From Acinetobacter sedimenti (GTDB lineage: Bacteria; Pseudomonadota; Gammaproteobacteria; Pseudomonadales; Moraxellaceae), in the NCBI RefSeq assembly GCF_022601685.1, contig NZ_JAKUML010000007.1, positions 82,363 through 146,362 of the forward strand: a DNA stretch of 64,000 nt, read 5' to 3'. Of the stretch, positions 28,622 to 37,541 are shown piece after piece; the stretch's first letter is position 1; each line of letters opens with the position of its first letter. The notes beneath the pieces were generated by a model that saw only the letters and a list, made by a program, of their open reading frames with translations, had not been told where the DNA came from and made no database searches. Made by a program: the position numbers and the translations under genes.

Positions 28622-29233
28622 ATGTCATCCGATTTTTCAACGCCATCTTCGCCAAATCACTTCTCCCCAAACCAGCTCTATGACTTTATCAATCGTCGTC
28701 AATCCATTGGTTTGCTAGTTGAGCCTGCACCGAATACAGCACAGCTTGAATTGGCTATTGCAGCGGCACTCACTGCACCTGATCATCATCGCTTGCATCC
28801 GTGGCGTTTTATCACCATTCAAGGCGAACAGCGAGTTGCCTTTGGTGAATTGTTAGCGAAAAGTTTGGCAGAAGGTGGGGAAATTGATCCTGTGCAATTG
28901 GATCGTGTGAAGCAACATTCAATGCGTGCACCGATGATTTTGATCTGTATTGTGCAAGATCAACCACATCTCAAAGTACCACACTATGAACAAGTATTGA
29001 GCTGTGGTGCGGCGATTCAAAATCTGTTATTGGTATTACAGTCGCAAGGCTTCTCAAGCATGTGGCGTAGTGGTGCGGCAGCAGAATCTGCGCATTTAAA
29101 ACGAGCATTAGGATGTGCAGCAAGTGATGAAATCGCTGGTTTGGTCTATATCGGTACAGCAAGCAAAGAAATTGCACCTAGAGAGTCTTTAAGTGTTACT
29201 GACTTTGTGAGTGATTGGAAATTAAGTAATTAG
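28622..29233 (+). CDS. Nitroreductase-family flavoprotein (YdjA-like)
   Basis: This protein of about 203 residues belongs to the NAD(P)H-dependent FMN nitroreductase fold: RRQSIGLLVEPAP, LTAPDHHRLHPWRFITIQG, SCGAAIQNLLLVLQSQGFSSMWRSG and VYIGTA. It is closest to the small single-domain YdjA group. The physiological substrate is unknown. The longer start at 28577 would add 15 residues but lies in the likely -10 box. Confidence 0.88.
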   Translation: MSSDFSTPSSPNHFSPNQLYDFINRRQSIGLLVEPAPNTAQLELAIAAALTAPDHHRLHPWRFITIQGEQRVAFGELLAKSLAEGGEIDPVQLDRVKQHSMRAPMILICIVQDQPHLKVPHYEQVLSCGAAIQNLLLVLQSQGFSSMWRSGAAAESAHLKRALGCAASDEIAGLVYIGTASKEIAPRESLSVTDFVSDWKLSN

Positions 29234-29430
29234 GCTCAAAGTGAATCAATACGCAAAAATAGTGTAAAAACCACGTAAATATTTACATGAATCAATCGCT
29301 TTTCTTTGAAAATATTTTTATAGTTGTTTTATATAGTTAGTACTGAATTTAAAAATGATTTGATGGTTAAAGCGATGCAGATTCAAAGGTTTGTCATAGC
29401 CATCAAACGATGAATAGATAAGGAAAGTTT

Positions 29431-30534
29431 GTGACTCAAGCCAATTTTAACGATGTATTAGCGCAATATCAGCAAGATCGTAATAAAGCGAAATCTGAAA
29501 GCAAAGATAATAGCAACCTACGCATCACGGTACTTGGTGGTGGTAGTTTTGGCACAGCGATGGCAAATCTTGCCACACGTAATGGTTGTGACACCATCAT
29601 GTGGATTCGTGACCAAGACGCTGCTAAAGAAATCCAAGAAACAAAAATTAATAAACGCTATTTGCCAGACTTTACACTCGAAGAAAAACTCAAAGTCAGT
29701 TCAGACTTAGAAGCTTCGGTGAAAGATCGTGATTTGATTTTGGTGGCGATCCCAAGTCATTCATTCCGCAAAGTGCTCAAGCAAATCGCACCACTCATCA
29801 CAGCACAAGCCGTTGTATCGTTAACCAAAGGGATTGAAAAAGATAGCTTTTGCTTTATGAGCGATATTATCCGTCAGGAGCTTCCAGAAGTGCCTTATGG
29901 TGTATTGTCAGGTCCAAACCTTGCCAAAGAAATTGTACAAGGTATGCCTGCGGGGACTGTGATCGCAAGCCATTCAGAGCAATTACGCAATGCGGTGCAA
30001 GGTGCGCTACATAGTGCATTATTCCGTGTCTTTGCTAGTGATGACGTCCACGGCGTTGAGCTTGGCGGTGCATTGAAAAATATCTATGCCGTAGCGATGG
30101 GTATGGGTGCAGCGTATAACGTCGGTGAAAATACCAAGAGTATGCTCATCACACGTGCATTGGCAGAGATGAGCCGTTTTGCCGTACGGTTGGGTGCAAA
30201 TCCATTGACTTTCCTCGGTTTATCAGGTGTAGGTGATTTATTCGCAACTTGTAACAGCCCGCTGAGCCGTAATTATCAAGTCGGTTTTGCACTTGGACAA
30301 GGTAAATCTTTGGATCAGGCGGTTGCAGAGCTTGGTCAAACCGCAGAAGGGATTAATACCATTGAGCAAGTCAAAGCGCGCTCAGAAGAACTTGAGGTCT
30401 ATATGCCGATCACTTGTGCGTTGTATGAAGTGATTTTTAATCATGCACCACCGTTAAGCGTGGCGTTGTCTTTGATGGAAAATGGACATCGCAGTGATGT
30501 GGAATTTGTCTTACCGCATCAATCTGATTCTTGA
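29431..30534 (+). CDS. gpsA: Glycerol-3-phosphate dehydrogenase [NAD(P)+]
   Basis: GpsA reduces dihydroxyacetone phosphate to sn-glycerol 3-phosphate for phospholipid synthesis. The nucleotide-binding loop VLGGGSFGTAMA lies near residue 38 after a polar extension of about 28 residues. VSLTKGIEKD, LSGPNLAKEIVQG, GALKNIYAVAMGMG (catalytic Lys) and GLSGVGDLFATCNSPLSRNY follow. The GTG start has AGGAAA eight bases upstream. It is followed at 109 bases by sixA, perhaps as one transcript. Confidence 0.97.
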   Translation: MTQANFNDVLAQYQQDRNKAKSESKDNSNLRITVLGGGSFGTAMANLATRNGCDTIMWIRDQDAAKEIQETKINKRYLPDFTLEEKLKVSSDLEASVKDRDLILVAIPSHSFRKVLKQIAPLITAQAVVSLTKGIEKDSFCFMSDIIRQELPEVPYGVLSGPNLAKEIVQGMPAGTVIASHSEQLRNAVQGALHSALFRVFASDDVHGVELGGALKNIYAVAMGMGAAYNVGENTKSMLITRALAEMSRFAVRLGANPLTFLGLSGVGDLFATCNSPLSRNYQVGFALGQGKSLDQAVAELGQTAEGINTIEQVKARSEELEVYMPITCALYEVIFNHAPPLSVALSLMENGHRSDVEFVLPHQSDS

Positions 30535-30643
30535 TATATCATTTCTAATATTCAAAATATTGCTGTCACTAAAATTTATCAATGATGGTTTAACATTTGA
30601 AGGTAGATGGTTGTAATTTCTTTTTAATAATAAATAAGGAAAA

Positions 30644-31105
30644 ATGATGAGATTGATTTTAGTGCGTCACGGCGAAGCTGATCCGAATCGCTCGGGTCTT
30701 GATTCAGCACGCCAACTGACCGAGCGGGGACACAGACAAGCAGAGTTGACGGCACAGTATATTGCGGAACAGTTTAAGCCTGATTTATTTGTAGTCAGTC
30801 CGTATATCCGAGCACAGCAGACTTTATCTTATATTCAAGCCAAGTTTGACGATGTGCCGACGCAAGTTTATCAAGACATTACTCCTGATGATCCAGCAGC
30901 GCCAGCGGTACAGTGGCTTGCAAAACTCACTGAAGAAACGGTGGTCGTGGTCTGTCATATGAATATTATTGCCTATATTGCGGCTTTACTCACCGAGGAT
31001 AGTCCTGAACCATTCGATTTAGCGGAAGCAAGAGTATATGAACATCCTGCAATTATGATAGGATTGTCGCAAGAGCAATCACGGTTTGTACCACACGTGG
31101 AATAA
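30644..31105 (+). CDS. sixA: Phosphohistidine phosphatase SixA
   Basis: This 153-residue phosphohistidine phosphatase has the RHGEAD motif at residues 8-13 (catalytic His9) and a second catalytic His in VVCHMNIIAYIAALL near residue 105. In E. coli SixA acts on phosphorylated His in sensor or PTS proteins; the substrate here is unknown. Two consecutive ATG codons, at 30644 and 30647, follow AAGGA; the second is better spaced. It lies between gpsA and gspL. Confidence 0.92.
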   Translation: MMRLILVRHGEADPNRSGLDSARQLTERGHRQAELTAQYIAEQFKPDLFVVSPYIRAQQTLSYIQAKFDDVPTQVYQDITPDDPAAPAVQWLAKLTEETVVVVCHMNIIAYIAALLTEDSPEPFDLAEARVYEHPAIMIGLSQEQSRFVPHVE

Positions 31106-31166
31106 CGTGTTGATTTGCTAAATCATTTGGAATAAAACTGAAAATTAAAACGCATTAGGAAAACAT

Positions 31167-32333
31167 ATGCTGTATTTGTGGATGCCTGAGGGTCAAGGCA
31201 AATGGTTGTGGCAAGTTGATAATCAAGGTTGGCAGTTGGCTGACTCATTAGAACAACTCATTCAAACGGTACAACTGACCTATCAACACAAAGAAGCAGT
31301 GGTCTTTTTTCCAAGCAATAGTGCGCAATTTTATAGTCAAGCGATCAGCAAAGCGCAGTACAAACAGCTTGGTGTTACTGGCGTGCAATATTTAATGGAA
31401 GAATATTGTATTGAGCCGATTGATCAGCTTGACATTTTCCATGAGTTTCATAAGGATCAATTGAATATCATGGCGATTTCACGACTGACTCGTGAAACTT
31501 ATCAGCAAAGTTTGGCGCTGATGCCGTGGCAATTCCAAGCCTTATTACCAGATTTTTTGATTGCACCTGAGCCTGAAACCGATCAAGTGAATATCGCTGA
31601 TGTGTTTCAACATCGTATTTTCCGTTGGGCAAGATTGCGTGGTTGGCATGAACACGATTTGAATGTACTCAGTTTATTGCCTGCGGACAATGTTGCAAAA
31701 ATCAACCATTATTATCCTGCGGGCAGTGCGGTTAATAATGAGGTGGATCAAGCGATTAGCACTATGTTTGTTGGGCAAGATGTAGAATTTCTGCAAGCAG
31801 AATTGCCTGCAATTGATCTTGGCAAATTCCGTCAACATCCATTTAATGCACTCAGTAAAACTAAAAAAACCAAAACTGGATTTAATTATTGGAAAGCTTG
31901 TGCTGCATTGCTTGCGATCTGTATCGTTACGCAAATTAGTTATGATACCTTGCGTTGGTGGAAATATAAACAACTTGCCAATCAAACCGCACAACTCGCT
32001 GTGGATCAATATAAGCAGTGGTTTCCTAATGAAACCCGAGTCAATGAAAAGAATTTGCGCTCGCAATTCTCTGCAAAAATGAAATTGAACGCCAATGCCG
32101 ACACGCAAGCTCTGCAACTCATCAGCCGAGTCGGACCGATTTTGCAACAATCCAATATTCGTGCGGAGCAAGTGCAATATCGTAATGATGGTTTGACAAT
32201 GAATCTGCTTGCACAAAATAGTGATGCTTTAACTCAGCTCACTGATCAATTTAAGCAACAAGGTTTTGCTGTGGAGTTAGGTGCGATTCGTAATCAAGGT
32301 AGTCAAGTGATTGGCATGGTCAAAGTGCAATAG
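31167..32333 (+). CDS. gspL: Type II secretion system protein GspL
   Basis: GspL links the cytoplasmic ATPase GspE to the inner-membrane platform of the type II secretion machine. The 388-residue protein has a cytoplasmic domain (residues 1-240), one membrane helix near residues 243-260 (ACAALLAICIVTQISY) and a periplasmic ferredoxin-like domain ending LGAIRNQGSQVIGMVKVQ. The sequence is diverged, so the call rests on topology, length, and the following gspM, 17 bases away. Neighbouring gsp genes are absent, as in other Acinetobacter genomes where the system is scattered. Confidence 0.85.
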   Translation: MLYLWMPEGQGKWLWQVDNQGWQLADSLEQLIQTVQLTYQHKEAVVFFPSNSAQFYSQAISKAQYKQLGVTGVQYLMEEYCIEPIDQLDIFHEFHKDQLNIMAISRLTRETYQQSLALMPWQFQALLPDFLIAPEPETDQVNIADVFQHRIFRWARLRGWHEHDLNVLSLLPADNVAKINHYYPAGSAVNNEVDQAISTMFVGQDVEFLQAELPAIDLGKFRQHPFNALSKTKKTKTGFNYWKACAALLAICIVTQISYDTLRWWKYKQLANQTAQLAVDQYKQWFPNETRVNEKNLRSQFSAKMKLNANADTQALQLISRVGPILQQSNIRAEQVQYRNDGLTMNLLAQNSDALTQLTDQFKQQGFAVELGAIRNQGSQVIGMVKVQ

Positions 32334-32350
32334 GAAAAGGGTAGATAACA

Positions 32351-32836
32351 ATGAAAATGAACCTCAATGCACTCAGCAATCGTTTTGATCAAATCATAGA
32401 AACGATTCAAGCGAAACTTGACCAACTCCCACCTCGTGACCGTTTTGCCATTATTATTTTGACGATTTTTTTAACAGTGACGGCGATCGGGCTCATGCTG
32501 TGGTTTAGCCATAGTTCGGCAGAAAAGCAACAAAAACGCCTTGTAGAAATGAAAGAAACCATTCACTGGATGCAAAGCAATGCAGTGAAAATGTCGAATC
32601 AATCAGGTGAAACCGTGACTGCACGTGACAAGGTGCAACGTGTATCGCAACAACTTGGATTAAGTGTGCAAAGCCAAGAAAGTAATAATCAATTAAAACT
32701 GATCGTATCGCATCAGAACTATGCTGTGCTTGCAAATTTCTTGACACAACTTGCACAGCAAGGCGTCACCATTGTCAGCTTAGATATGCAGAAACAGCCA
32801 AGTGGCGAGATTCAGCTCTCTACAACTGTACAATAG
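32351..32836 (+). CDS. gspM: Type II secretion system protein GspM
   Basis: This 161-residue bitopic protein has a short cytoplasmic N-terminus, one membrane helix near residues 32-53 (FAIIILTIFLTVTAIGLMLWF) and a periplasmic ferredoxin-like domain. It binds GspL and stabilises the assembly platform. Low sequence conservation is normal for this family; order and spacing after gspL are the main evidence. GKM-like repeats are absent. Confidence 0.85.
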   Translation: MKMNLNALSNRFDQIIETIQAKLDQLPPRDRFAIIILTIFLTVTAIGLMLWFSHSSAEKQQKRLVEMKETIHWMQSNAVKMSNQSGETVTARDKVQRVSQQLGLSVQSQESNNQLKLIVSHQNYAVLANFLTQLAQQGVTIVSLDMQKQPSGEIQLSTTVQ

Positions 32837-32901
32837 CACAACGGTGAAATCAGAACGTAGCCTAAGTGCCGAATACGATCAGCGCAATCGCTAAAACTGC
32901 G

Positions 32902-32929
32902 TTTACAACGTGATTGAATGCTTTATACT
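32902..32929 (+). promoter_or_regulatory. Probable promoter of the queD-like gene
   Basis: TTTACA (32902-32907) and TATACT (32924-32929), with 16 bases between, followed by the ATG at 32973. Confidence 0.5.
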
Positions 32930-32972
32930 TTAAGGAACTAATCTTGTTATTGCCAAGTTGAATTGATTTATT

Positions 32973-33569
32973 ATGCTGATTCGCAAGTTATTTAAGTTTG
33001 AAAATGCACATATCGTCCGCAACTGTAGTTCAGATCGTTGCAAACGCTCGATTCATGGACACAGTTATAAGGTCGAGGTATTGTTGCAAGCGAATCGCCT
33101 TGATCATGGGCAGATGGTGTATGACTTTGGGTTGATGAAAGGCATTATTAAAGACTTAATTGATAGCTTTGATCATGCGATTACCTTTTGGGATAAAGAC
33201 GATGCAGACTACGTTGCTGCCTGTAAAAACTTTAGTGCACGTTGGATTGCCTTACCTGTTTCGCCATCGGCAGAGCAGTTTTCCCGAGTGTTTTTCTTCC
33301 TCGTTGATGCGGTGCTCAAACATACCAATATGCAAAATGGCGAAGGCGATGTGACAATTCATTCGGTGATCGTGCATGAAACCGATACAGGTTATGCGCA
33401 GTGCTTCCGTGAAGATATTGAAAATGTGCAAATGGGTGAGCTATCCCTTGCTGAAATCGTGTTTTCTGAACAAGTGAAAAGTGAGTGGACGATGCCTGAT
33501 ATGTACGATCGCTTAAAAAATAGTGATTTGTTTGACAATCCTACAGTCGATTTGCAGGTCAAGGTTTAA
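32973..33569 (+). CDS. 6-carboxytetrahydropterin synthase-like protein (QueD family)
   Basis: The family converts dihydroneopterin triphosphate to 6-carboxytetrahydropterin in queuosine synthesis or to pyruvoyltetrahydropterin. The zinc histidines are present (FENAHIV, His13; HGHSY, His28 and His30), the catalytic Cys is Cys23 in SSDRCKRSIHGH, the FDHAIT segment carries the Asp-His dyad, and VHETDTG the Glu. The spacing from Cys to HGH is one residue longer than in E. coli QueD, and the 198-residue length exceeds it by about 75. So catalytic competence is likely but not certain. Other queuosine genes are not adjacent. Confidence 0.85.
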   Translation: MLIRKLFKFENAHIVRNCSSDRCKRSIHGHSYKVEVLLQANRLDHGQMVYDFGLMKGIIKDLIDSFDHAITFWDKDDADYVAACKNFSARWIALPVSPSAEQFSRVFFFLVDAVLKHTNMQNGEGDVTIHSVIVHETDTGYAQCFREDIENVQMGELSLAEIVFSEQVKSEWTMPDMYDRLKNSDLFDNPTVDLQVKV

Positions 33570-33769
33570 TATAGGCACAACGAAAAGTATCATTCTTTAG
33601 ATTTAAATTGATTAGAAAATACGAGATTAATTTGTGCTATGTTAAAAAATTGCTTAAATTAACATCACTTTGCAAGAATTTATCAATACCACTCTGACGA
33701 TTCAAAGTGCGAATTTGATACAAAGCATATGCGCTAAATTACCAAATTTAAAATTAGGGATAGTCATTC

Positions 33770-34516
33770 ATGCAGGATAGTGGGGCCGCTGATCTTCAAG
33801 ATATAAACACTGATGAACAGCATCAATCACGTTTGGCTCGTGTAAAAATAGATGACAGTTGGAAGTTGCCTTTGGCAGATTTTCTACTTGGCGATACGAT
33901 GCAAAATCTGCGAATTTTTTTAGCAGAAGCACAGCAAGACCAACAAATCGTTTATCCACCAAATGCACAAATTTTTCGTGCTCTGAATGACACACCACTT
34001 GATCAAGTCAAAGCAGTGATTTTGGGTCAAGATCCTTATCATGGTGTAGGTCAGGCGAATGGTTTAAGTTTTTCAGTAAATAAGGGCATTGATCTACCAC
34101 CTTCACTGCGCAATATTTACCACGAATTACGGACAGACTTAGGGATTTCACCTCCGGTACATGGCGATCTGAGTAAATGGGCTGAGCAAGGCGTATTGTT
34201 ACTGAATAGCGTACTTACCGTTGAGCAAGCGAAGCCGACCTCACACCAAAAGCAAGGCTGGGAGCAGTTTACCGATGCGGTGATTGATGTGATTAATGAA
34301 CATCGTCAATCTGTGGTCTTTATTCTATGGGGGGCTTATGCACAGCGTAAAGGGCAACGTATTGATAGTAATAAACATTTGGTATTAAAAGCAGCGCATC
34401 CATCGCCATTGTCAGCAAATCGAGGCGGATTTTTTGGCTGTAAAGTATTTTCTAAAACCAATCATTATTTAAACGCACAAGGTATTACGCCAATCGACTG
34501 GCAACTCGACGCATAA
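33770..34516 (+). CDS. ung: Uracil-DNA glycosylase
   Basis: Ung removes uracil from DNA in base excision repair. The catalytic water-activating motif GQDPYHG has its Asp at residue 88, and [18 protein letters not shown] supplies the minor-groove intercalation loop. [17 protein letters not shown] and [11 protein letters not shown] also match family 1. The 248-residue product has about 20 extra residues at the N-terminus compared with E. coli; the start ATG follows AGGGATAG. It is 15 bases upstream of an enoyl-CoA hydratase-like gene and probably co-transcribed. Confidence 0.97.
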   Translation: MQDSGAADLQDINTDEQHQSRLARVKIDDSWKLPLADFLLGDTMQNLRIFLAEAQQDQQIVYPPNAQIFRALNDTPLDQVKAVILGQDPYHGVGQANGLSFSVNKGIDLPPSLRNIYHELRTDLGISPPVHGDLSKWAEQGVLLLNSVLTVEQAKPTSHQKQGWEQFTDAVIDVINEHRQSVVFILWGAYAQRKGQRIDSNKHLVLKAAHPSPLSANRGGFFGCKVFSKTNHYLNAQGITPIDWQLDA

Positions 34517-34531
34517 TGGAATATTGACATC

Positions 34532-35650
34532 ATGACTGACTATATTAATCATCCTGACATTCTCGTAGAAGAACTCACCAATGGCTGGTGGGCAGTGCGT
34601 TTGAATCGTCCAAAGTCCCTGCACGCTTTGGATGAGCAGATCGTTGTCGCTTTACATTCAATATTTGAATACTTACATACCAATGATGCTGTGAAAGCAG
34701 TGTGGTTTGATTCCACGACACCAAAAGCGTTCTGTGCAGGTGGTGATGTACGGAAGTTGCGCCAGTTGGTGATCAATGAAGAAGTGGAGCAAGCTAAATC
34801 ATTTTTCCATTATGAATATGCCTTAGATCGCTTACTTCACCACTATGTCAAACCAGTCGTGGTCTGGGGTGAGGGTTATGTCATGGGTGGTGGTCTTGGC
34901 TTATTTATGGCTGCACCATTTCGATTGGTGACACCACATTCACGTCTTGCAATGCCTGAGATTAATATTGGTCTATACCCTGATGTTGGAGCGACACGTT
35001 TCCTTGCGGATCGTGGTGCGATTGGCTTGTTTATTGGAATGACCGGTTCGATCATGACTGCTGCGGGTGCGTATAGTATTGGTTGGGCTACGCATGTCTG
35101 TGAACAGGGTCGTGACAATGTACTTGGACGATTGACGCATATCCGTTGGCAAGACTATCCTGCGGGGGACTACCGTGCGATCGAAGATACTTTGAATAGT
35201 TTGCATCGTCCGCTTGCTGCAGGACCTTTGCAGGATTCGCTTGATGTGATTCATAGTGTTTGTCGTGGTTCAGACTTTATGCAAGATGTGCAAGCGATCA
35301 AAGGACTTGCCACTGCTCGTAGTGATTGGCTCCGTCAAGCTAGTGAAAACTTGAGCAATGGCTCACCAACCACAGCTGCGATCACGTGGCTATTATGGCA
35401 GTGGGCGAAACAACATCGTTCTTGGGATGACGTCTTTACCTTAGAAGAAGAAATTTCTGCATGGAAAATTCAGCATGCAGATTTTATCGAAGGTGTACGT
35501 GCTCGTTTGGTGGATAAAGATCTGCAACCTGATTGGCAAGTACAAGATTATCAAAATATTCGAGATCTTTTCCCAATTGTTGTACCTCGAAGTGCGCAGA
35601 TTGATAGTTGGAATGCGTTGCTTCGTCAATATGGTATTTTGTTAGACTAA
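34532..35650 (+). CDS. Enoyl-CoA hydratase / 3-hydroxyisobutyryl-CoA hydrolase-like protein
   Basis: This 372-residue crotonase-fold protein belongs to the 3-hydroxyisobutyryl-CoA hydrolase branch. RLNRPKSLHALDEQIV, KAFCAGGDVRKL (oxyanion hole), VVVWGEGYVMGGGLGLFMAAPFRLV and MPEINIGLYPDVGATRFL, where the Glu-Asp dyad lies, are in family order. In valine breakdown the enzyme releases free 3-hydroxyisobutyrate. Other valine genes are not nearby, so the real substrate is open. It overlaps nothing and lies between ung and tadA. Confidence 0.88.
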   Translation: MTDYINHPDILVEELTNGWWAVRLNRPKSLHALDEQIVVALHSIFEYLHTNDAVKAVWFDSTTPKAFCAGGDVRKLRQLVINEEVEQAKSFFHYEYALDRLLHHYVKPVVVWGEGYVMGGGLGLFMAAPFRLVTPHSRLAMPEINIGLYPDVGATRFLADRGAIGLFIGMTGSIMTAAGAYSIGWATHVCEQGRDNVLGRLTHIRWQDYPAGDYRAIEDTLNSLHRPLAAGPLQDSLDVIHSVCRGSDFMQDVQAIKGLATARSDWLRQASENLSNGSPTTAAITWLLWQWAKQHRSWDDVFTLEEEISAWKIQHADFIEGVRARLVDKDLQPDWQVQDYQNIRDLFPIVVPRSAQIDSWNALLRQYGILLD

Positions 35651-35680
35651 GCGTAGCTTTTTAGTCGTATAGTTTTATGT

Positions 35681-36187
35681 ATGCTAGATATTGAATTAAA
35701 TCAAAGTATTCATGAACAGTGGATGCGGCTTGCATTAGTGCAAGCCAAACTTGCTGAAGCACAAGGTGAAGTGCCTGTTGGTGCTGTGATTGTGCATCAA
35801 GGACAAGTGATTGGTCAGGGGTTTAATTGCCCAATTACAACCAATGATCCAACTGCACATGCTGAAATTCAAGCGATTCGTAATGCTTGTCAAAACTTGC
35901 AAAACTATAGACTGCCTGAAGGCTCAACCTTGTATGCGACTCTAGAGCCTTGTACGCAATGCGTTGGTGCATTGGTGCATGCGAGAATTGGTCGAGTGAT
36001 TTTTGCAGCAGCAGAACCGAGAGCAGGCTCTTTGATCAGTGCAAGACAGTTGATGAGTGATGGTTTTTACAATCACTTTTTTACCTTTAAAGGTGGGTGT
36101 CTAGCAGATCAGTCAGCTGAGCTACTTCGACAATTTTTTAAAACTCGCCGTCAGCACAGCCAAACAAACAGCAAAATAAAACCGTAG
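35681..36187 (+). CDS. tadA: tRNA adenosine(34) deaminase TadA
   Basis: TadA converts adenosine 34 of tRNA-Arg(ACG) to inosine. The zinc-deaminase motif HAEIQAI has His60 and catalytic Glu62, and PCTQC has the ligands Cys91 and Cys94. VGAVIVHQGQVIGQGFN and QFFKTRR are as expected. The 168-residue length is normal. There is an overlapping out-of-frame ATG four bases upstream of the start (35677). Confidence 0.96.
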   Translation: MLDIELNQSIHEQWMRLALVQAKLAEAQGEVPVGAVIVHQGQVIGQGFNCPITTNDPTAHAEIQAIRNACQNLQNYRLPEGSTLYATLEPCTQCVGALVHARIGRVIFAAAEPRAGSLISARQLMSDGFYNHFFTFKGGCLADQSAELLRQFFKTRRQHSQTNSKIKP

Positions 36188-36230
36188 AATGAATTGATTG
36201 TTGTCTAAATCTATTTAAAGGAATAATGTA

Positions 36231-36680
36231 ATGACAAAGAAAACGTCAAAAATGATTGCGATTGAACAAAAGTTTAATCGACCAGTTGCTGAAGTCTTTG
36301 AAGTGTTATCAAAGCATGCTTCATATAATCGCATTTTTAAGCCGATCCAAGTAGTACGAATCAAAGATGCTACTGATCCACAGCGTCCTGATGGTGTCGG
36401 TTCTGTTCGTAAAATGGGGTTTGGTTTGGTCAAACCAATTCAAGAGCAGATCACCAAGCTTGTACCTAACGAGCTGATCGAATATAAAATTATTAAAAAT
36501 CCGCTGGTACGCCATCATTTGGGACGTTTGACGTTTACAACAATCGATGAGAATACAACGCAATTGGTTTACAGTATTGAGTTTGATGGTAGAATCCCTT
36601 TTTCAAGTCGGATTGTCTTGTCGCAATTAAAACTTGCTGTCGGACGTGGTATGGCTGGGTTGGCAAAGTCAATGCAATAA
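36231..36680 (+). CDS. SRPBCC-fold (polyketide cyclase/START-like) protein
   Basis: This 149-residue protein shows a START-like pattern: IEQKFNRPVAEVFEVLSKHASYNRIF at the N-terminus, GVGSVRKMGFGLVKPIQEQITKLVPNELIEYKII in the middle and a C-terminal helix SRIVLSQLKLAVGRGMAGLA. Such domains bind hydrophobic ligands or act as cyclases or hydrolases. No function can be assigned. It has a fair ribosome site (AAAGGAA). It lies between tadA and cmk. Confidence 0.85.
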   Translation: MTKKTSKMIAIEQKFNRPVAEVFEVLSKHASYNRIFKPIQVVRIKDATDPQRPDGVGSVRKMGFGLVKPIQEQITKLVPNELIEYKIIKNPLVRHHLGRLTFTTIDENTTQLVYSIEFDGRIPFSSRIVLSQLKLAVGRGMAGLAKSMQ

Positions 36681-36725
36681 ATTGATTTGCTTTATTTGTG
36701 GATTTCCCTTTTTTTTGGATGTTGC

Positions 36726-37409
36726 ATGTCTATACACATTATTACCATTGATGGTCCAAGTGGTTCGGGCAAAGGCACTTTAGCCACCATGCTGGCGGAA
36801 CATTATGGTTATCATCTGCTGGATTCAGGGGCGATTTATCGTTTGTTGGGTCTAAGTTTGTATCAGCGTCAGTTGCTTGATCAGTTGGATACGGCGCTCG
36901 ATCAGTGTGTGGATGTGGCAAAAAACTTGGCTATTGAATTTTTACCCAGTCTTGATTGCATGCGAGTATTACTTGATGGGCAAGATGTGACTGCGCAAAT
37001 CCGCACCGAAGAAGTCGGCGCATTTGCCTCTCAAGTCGCAGCGATTCCTGCACTACGTGATGCATTATTACAACGCCAAAAAGATTTTGCACAAGTCCCA
37101 GGTTTGATAGCTGATGGTCGTGACATGGCGACTACGGTTTTTCCAGATGCGATTGCCAAAATCTACCTTACAGCATCTGCGCAATCACGCGCAGAGCGTC
37201 GTGTAAAACAGTTGCAAGGCATGGGTGCTGATGCTAAAATAGACGCCATTTTAGTCAACATCGAAGCACGTGATAAGCGTGATATGGAGCGATCGGTTGC
37301 GCCACTTAAGCCTGCCGACGATGCCAAAGTGATTGATAGTTCTACATTATCTATCGAACAAGTGTTCGATGAAATGTGTCAATATATCGATCAACGCCTC
37401 GCAAAGTAA
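36726..37409 (+). CDS. cmk: Cytidylate kinase
   Basis: Cmk phosphorylates CMP and dCMP for nucleic acid and lipid synthesis. The P-loop [12 protein letters not shown] lies at residues 9-20 after the start at 36726, which gives 227 residues as in E. coli. [26 protein letters not shown] and [19 protein letters not shown] are diagnostic. The frame is open back to a TTG at 36687, but family length favours 36726. It precedes rpsA by about 130 bases, the usual order in gammaproteobacteria. Confidence 0.97.
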   Translation: MSIHIITIDGPSGSGKGTLATMLAEHYGYHLLDSGAIYRLLGLSLYQRQLLDQLDTALDQCVDVAKNLAIEFLPSLDCMRVLLDGQDVTAQIRTEEVGAFASQVAAIPALRDALLQRQKDFAQVPGLIADGRDMATTVFPDAIAKIYLTASAQSRAERRVKQLQGMGADAKIDAILVNIEARDKRDMERSVAPLKPADDAKVIDSSTLSIEQVFDEMCQYIDQRLAK

Positions 37410-37541
37410 ATCATTTTTCGATTCTCGCTAATACAAATTTTACTCAAGTTTCAAATTTGACGGTCAGTGCTATGTCAAATTTGGAACTCAACGAAACCGC
37501 TCTTGAACTGATCCAAGGCGCTATTTATTACTAGGTATATC

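Noticed and set aside
31674..32216. 180-codon antisense frame within gspL
   Set aside because: It opposes a real gene and its translation is rich in rare hydrophobic and cysteine runs with no domain.
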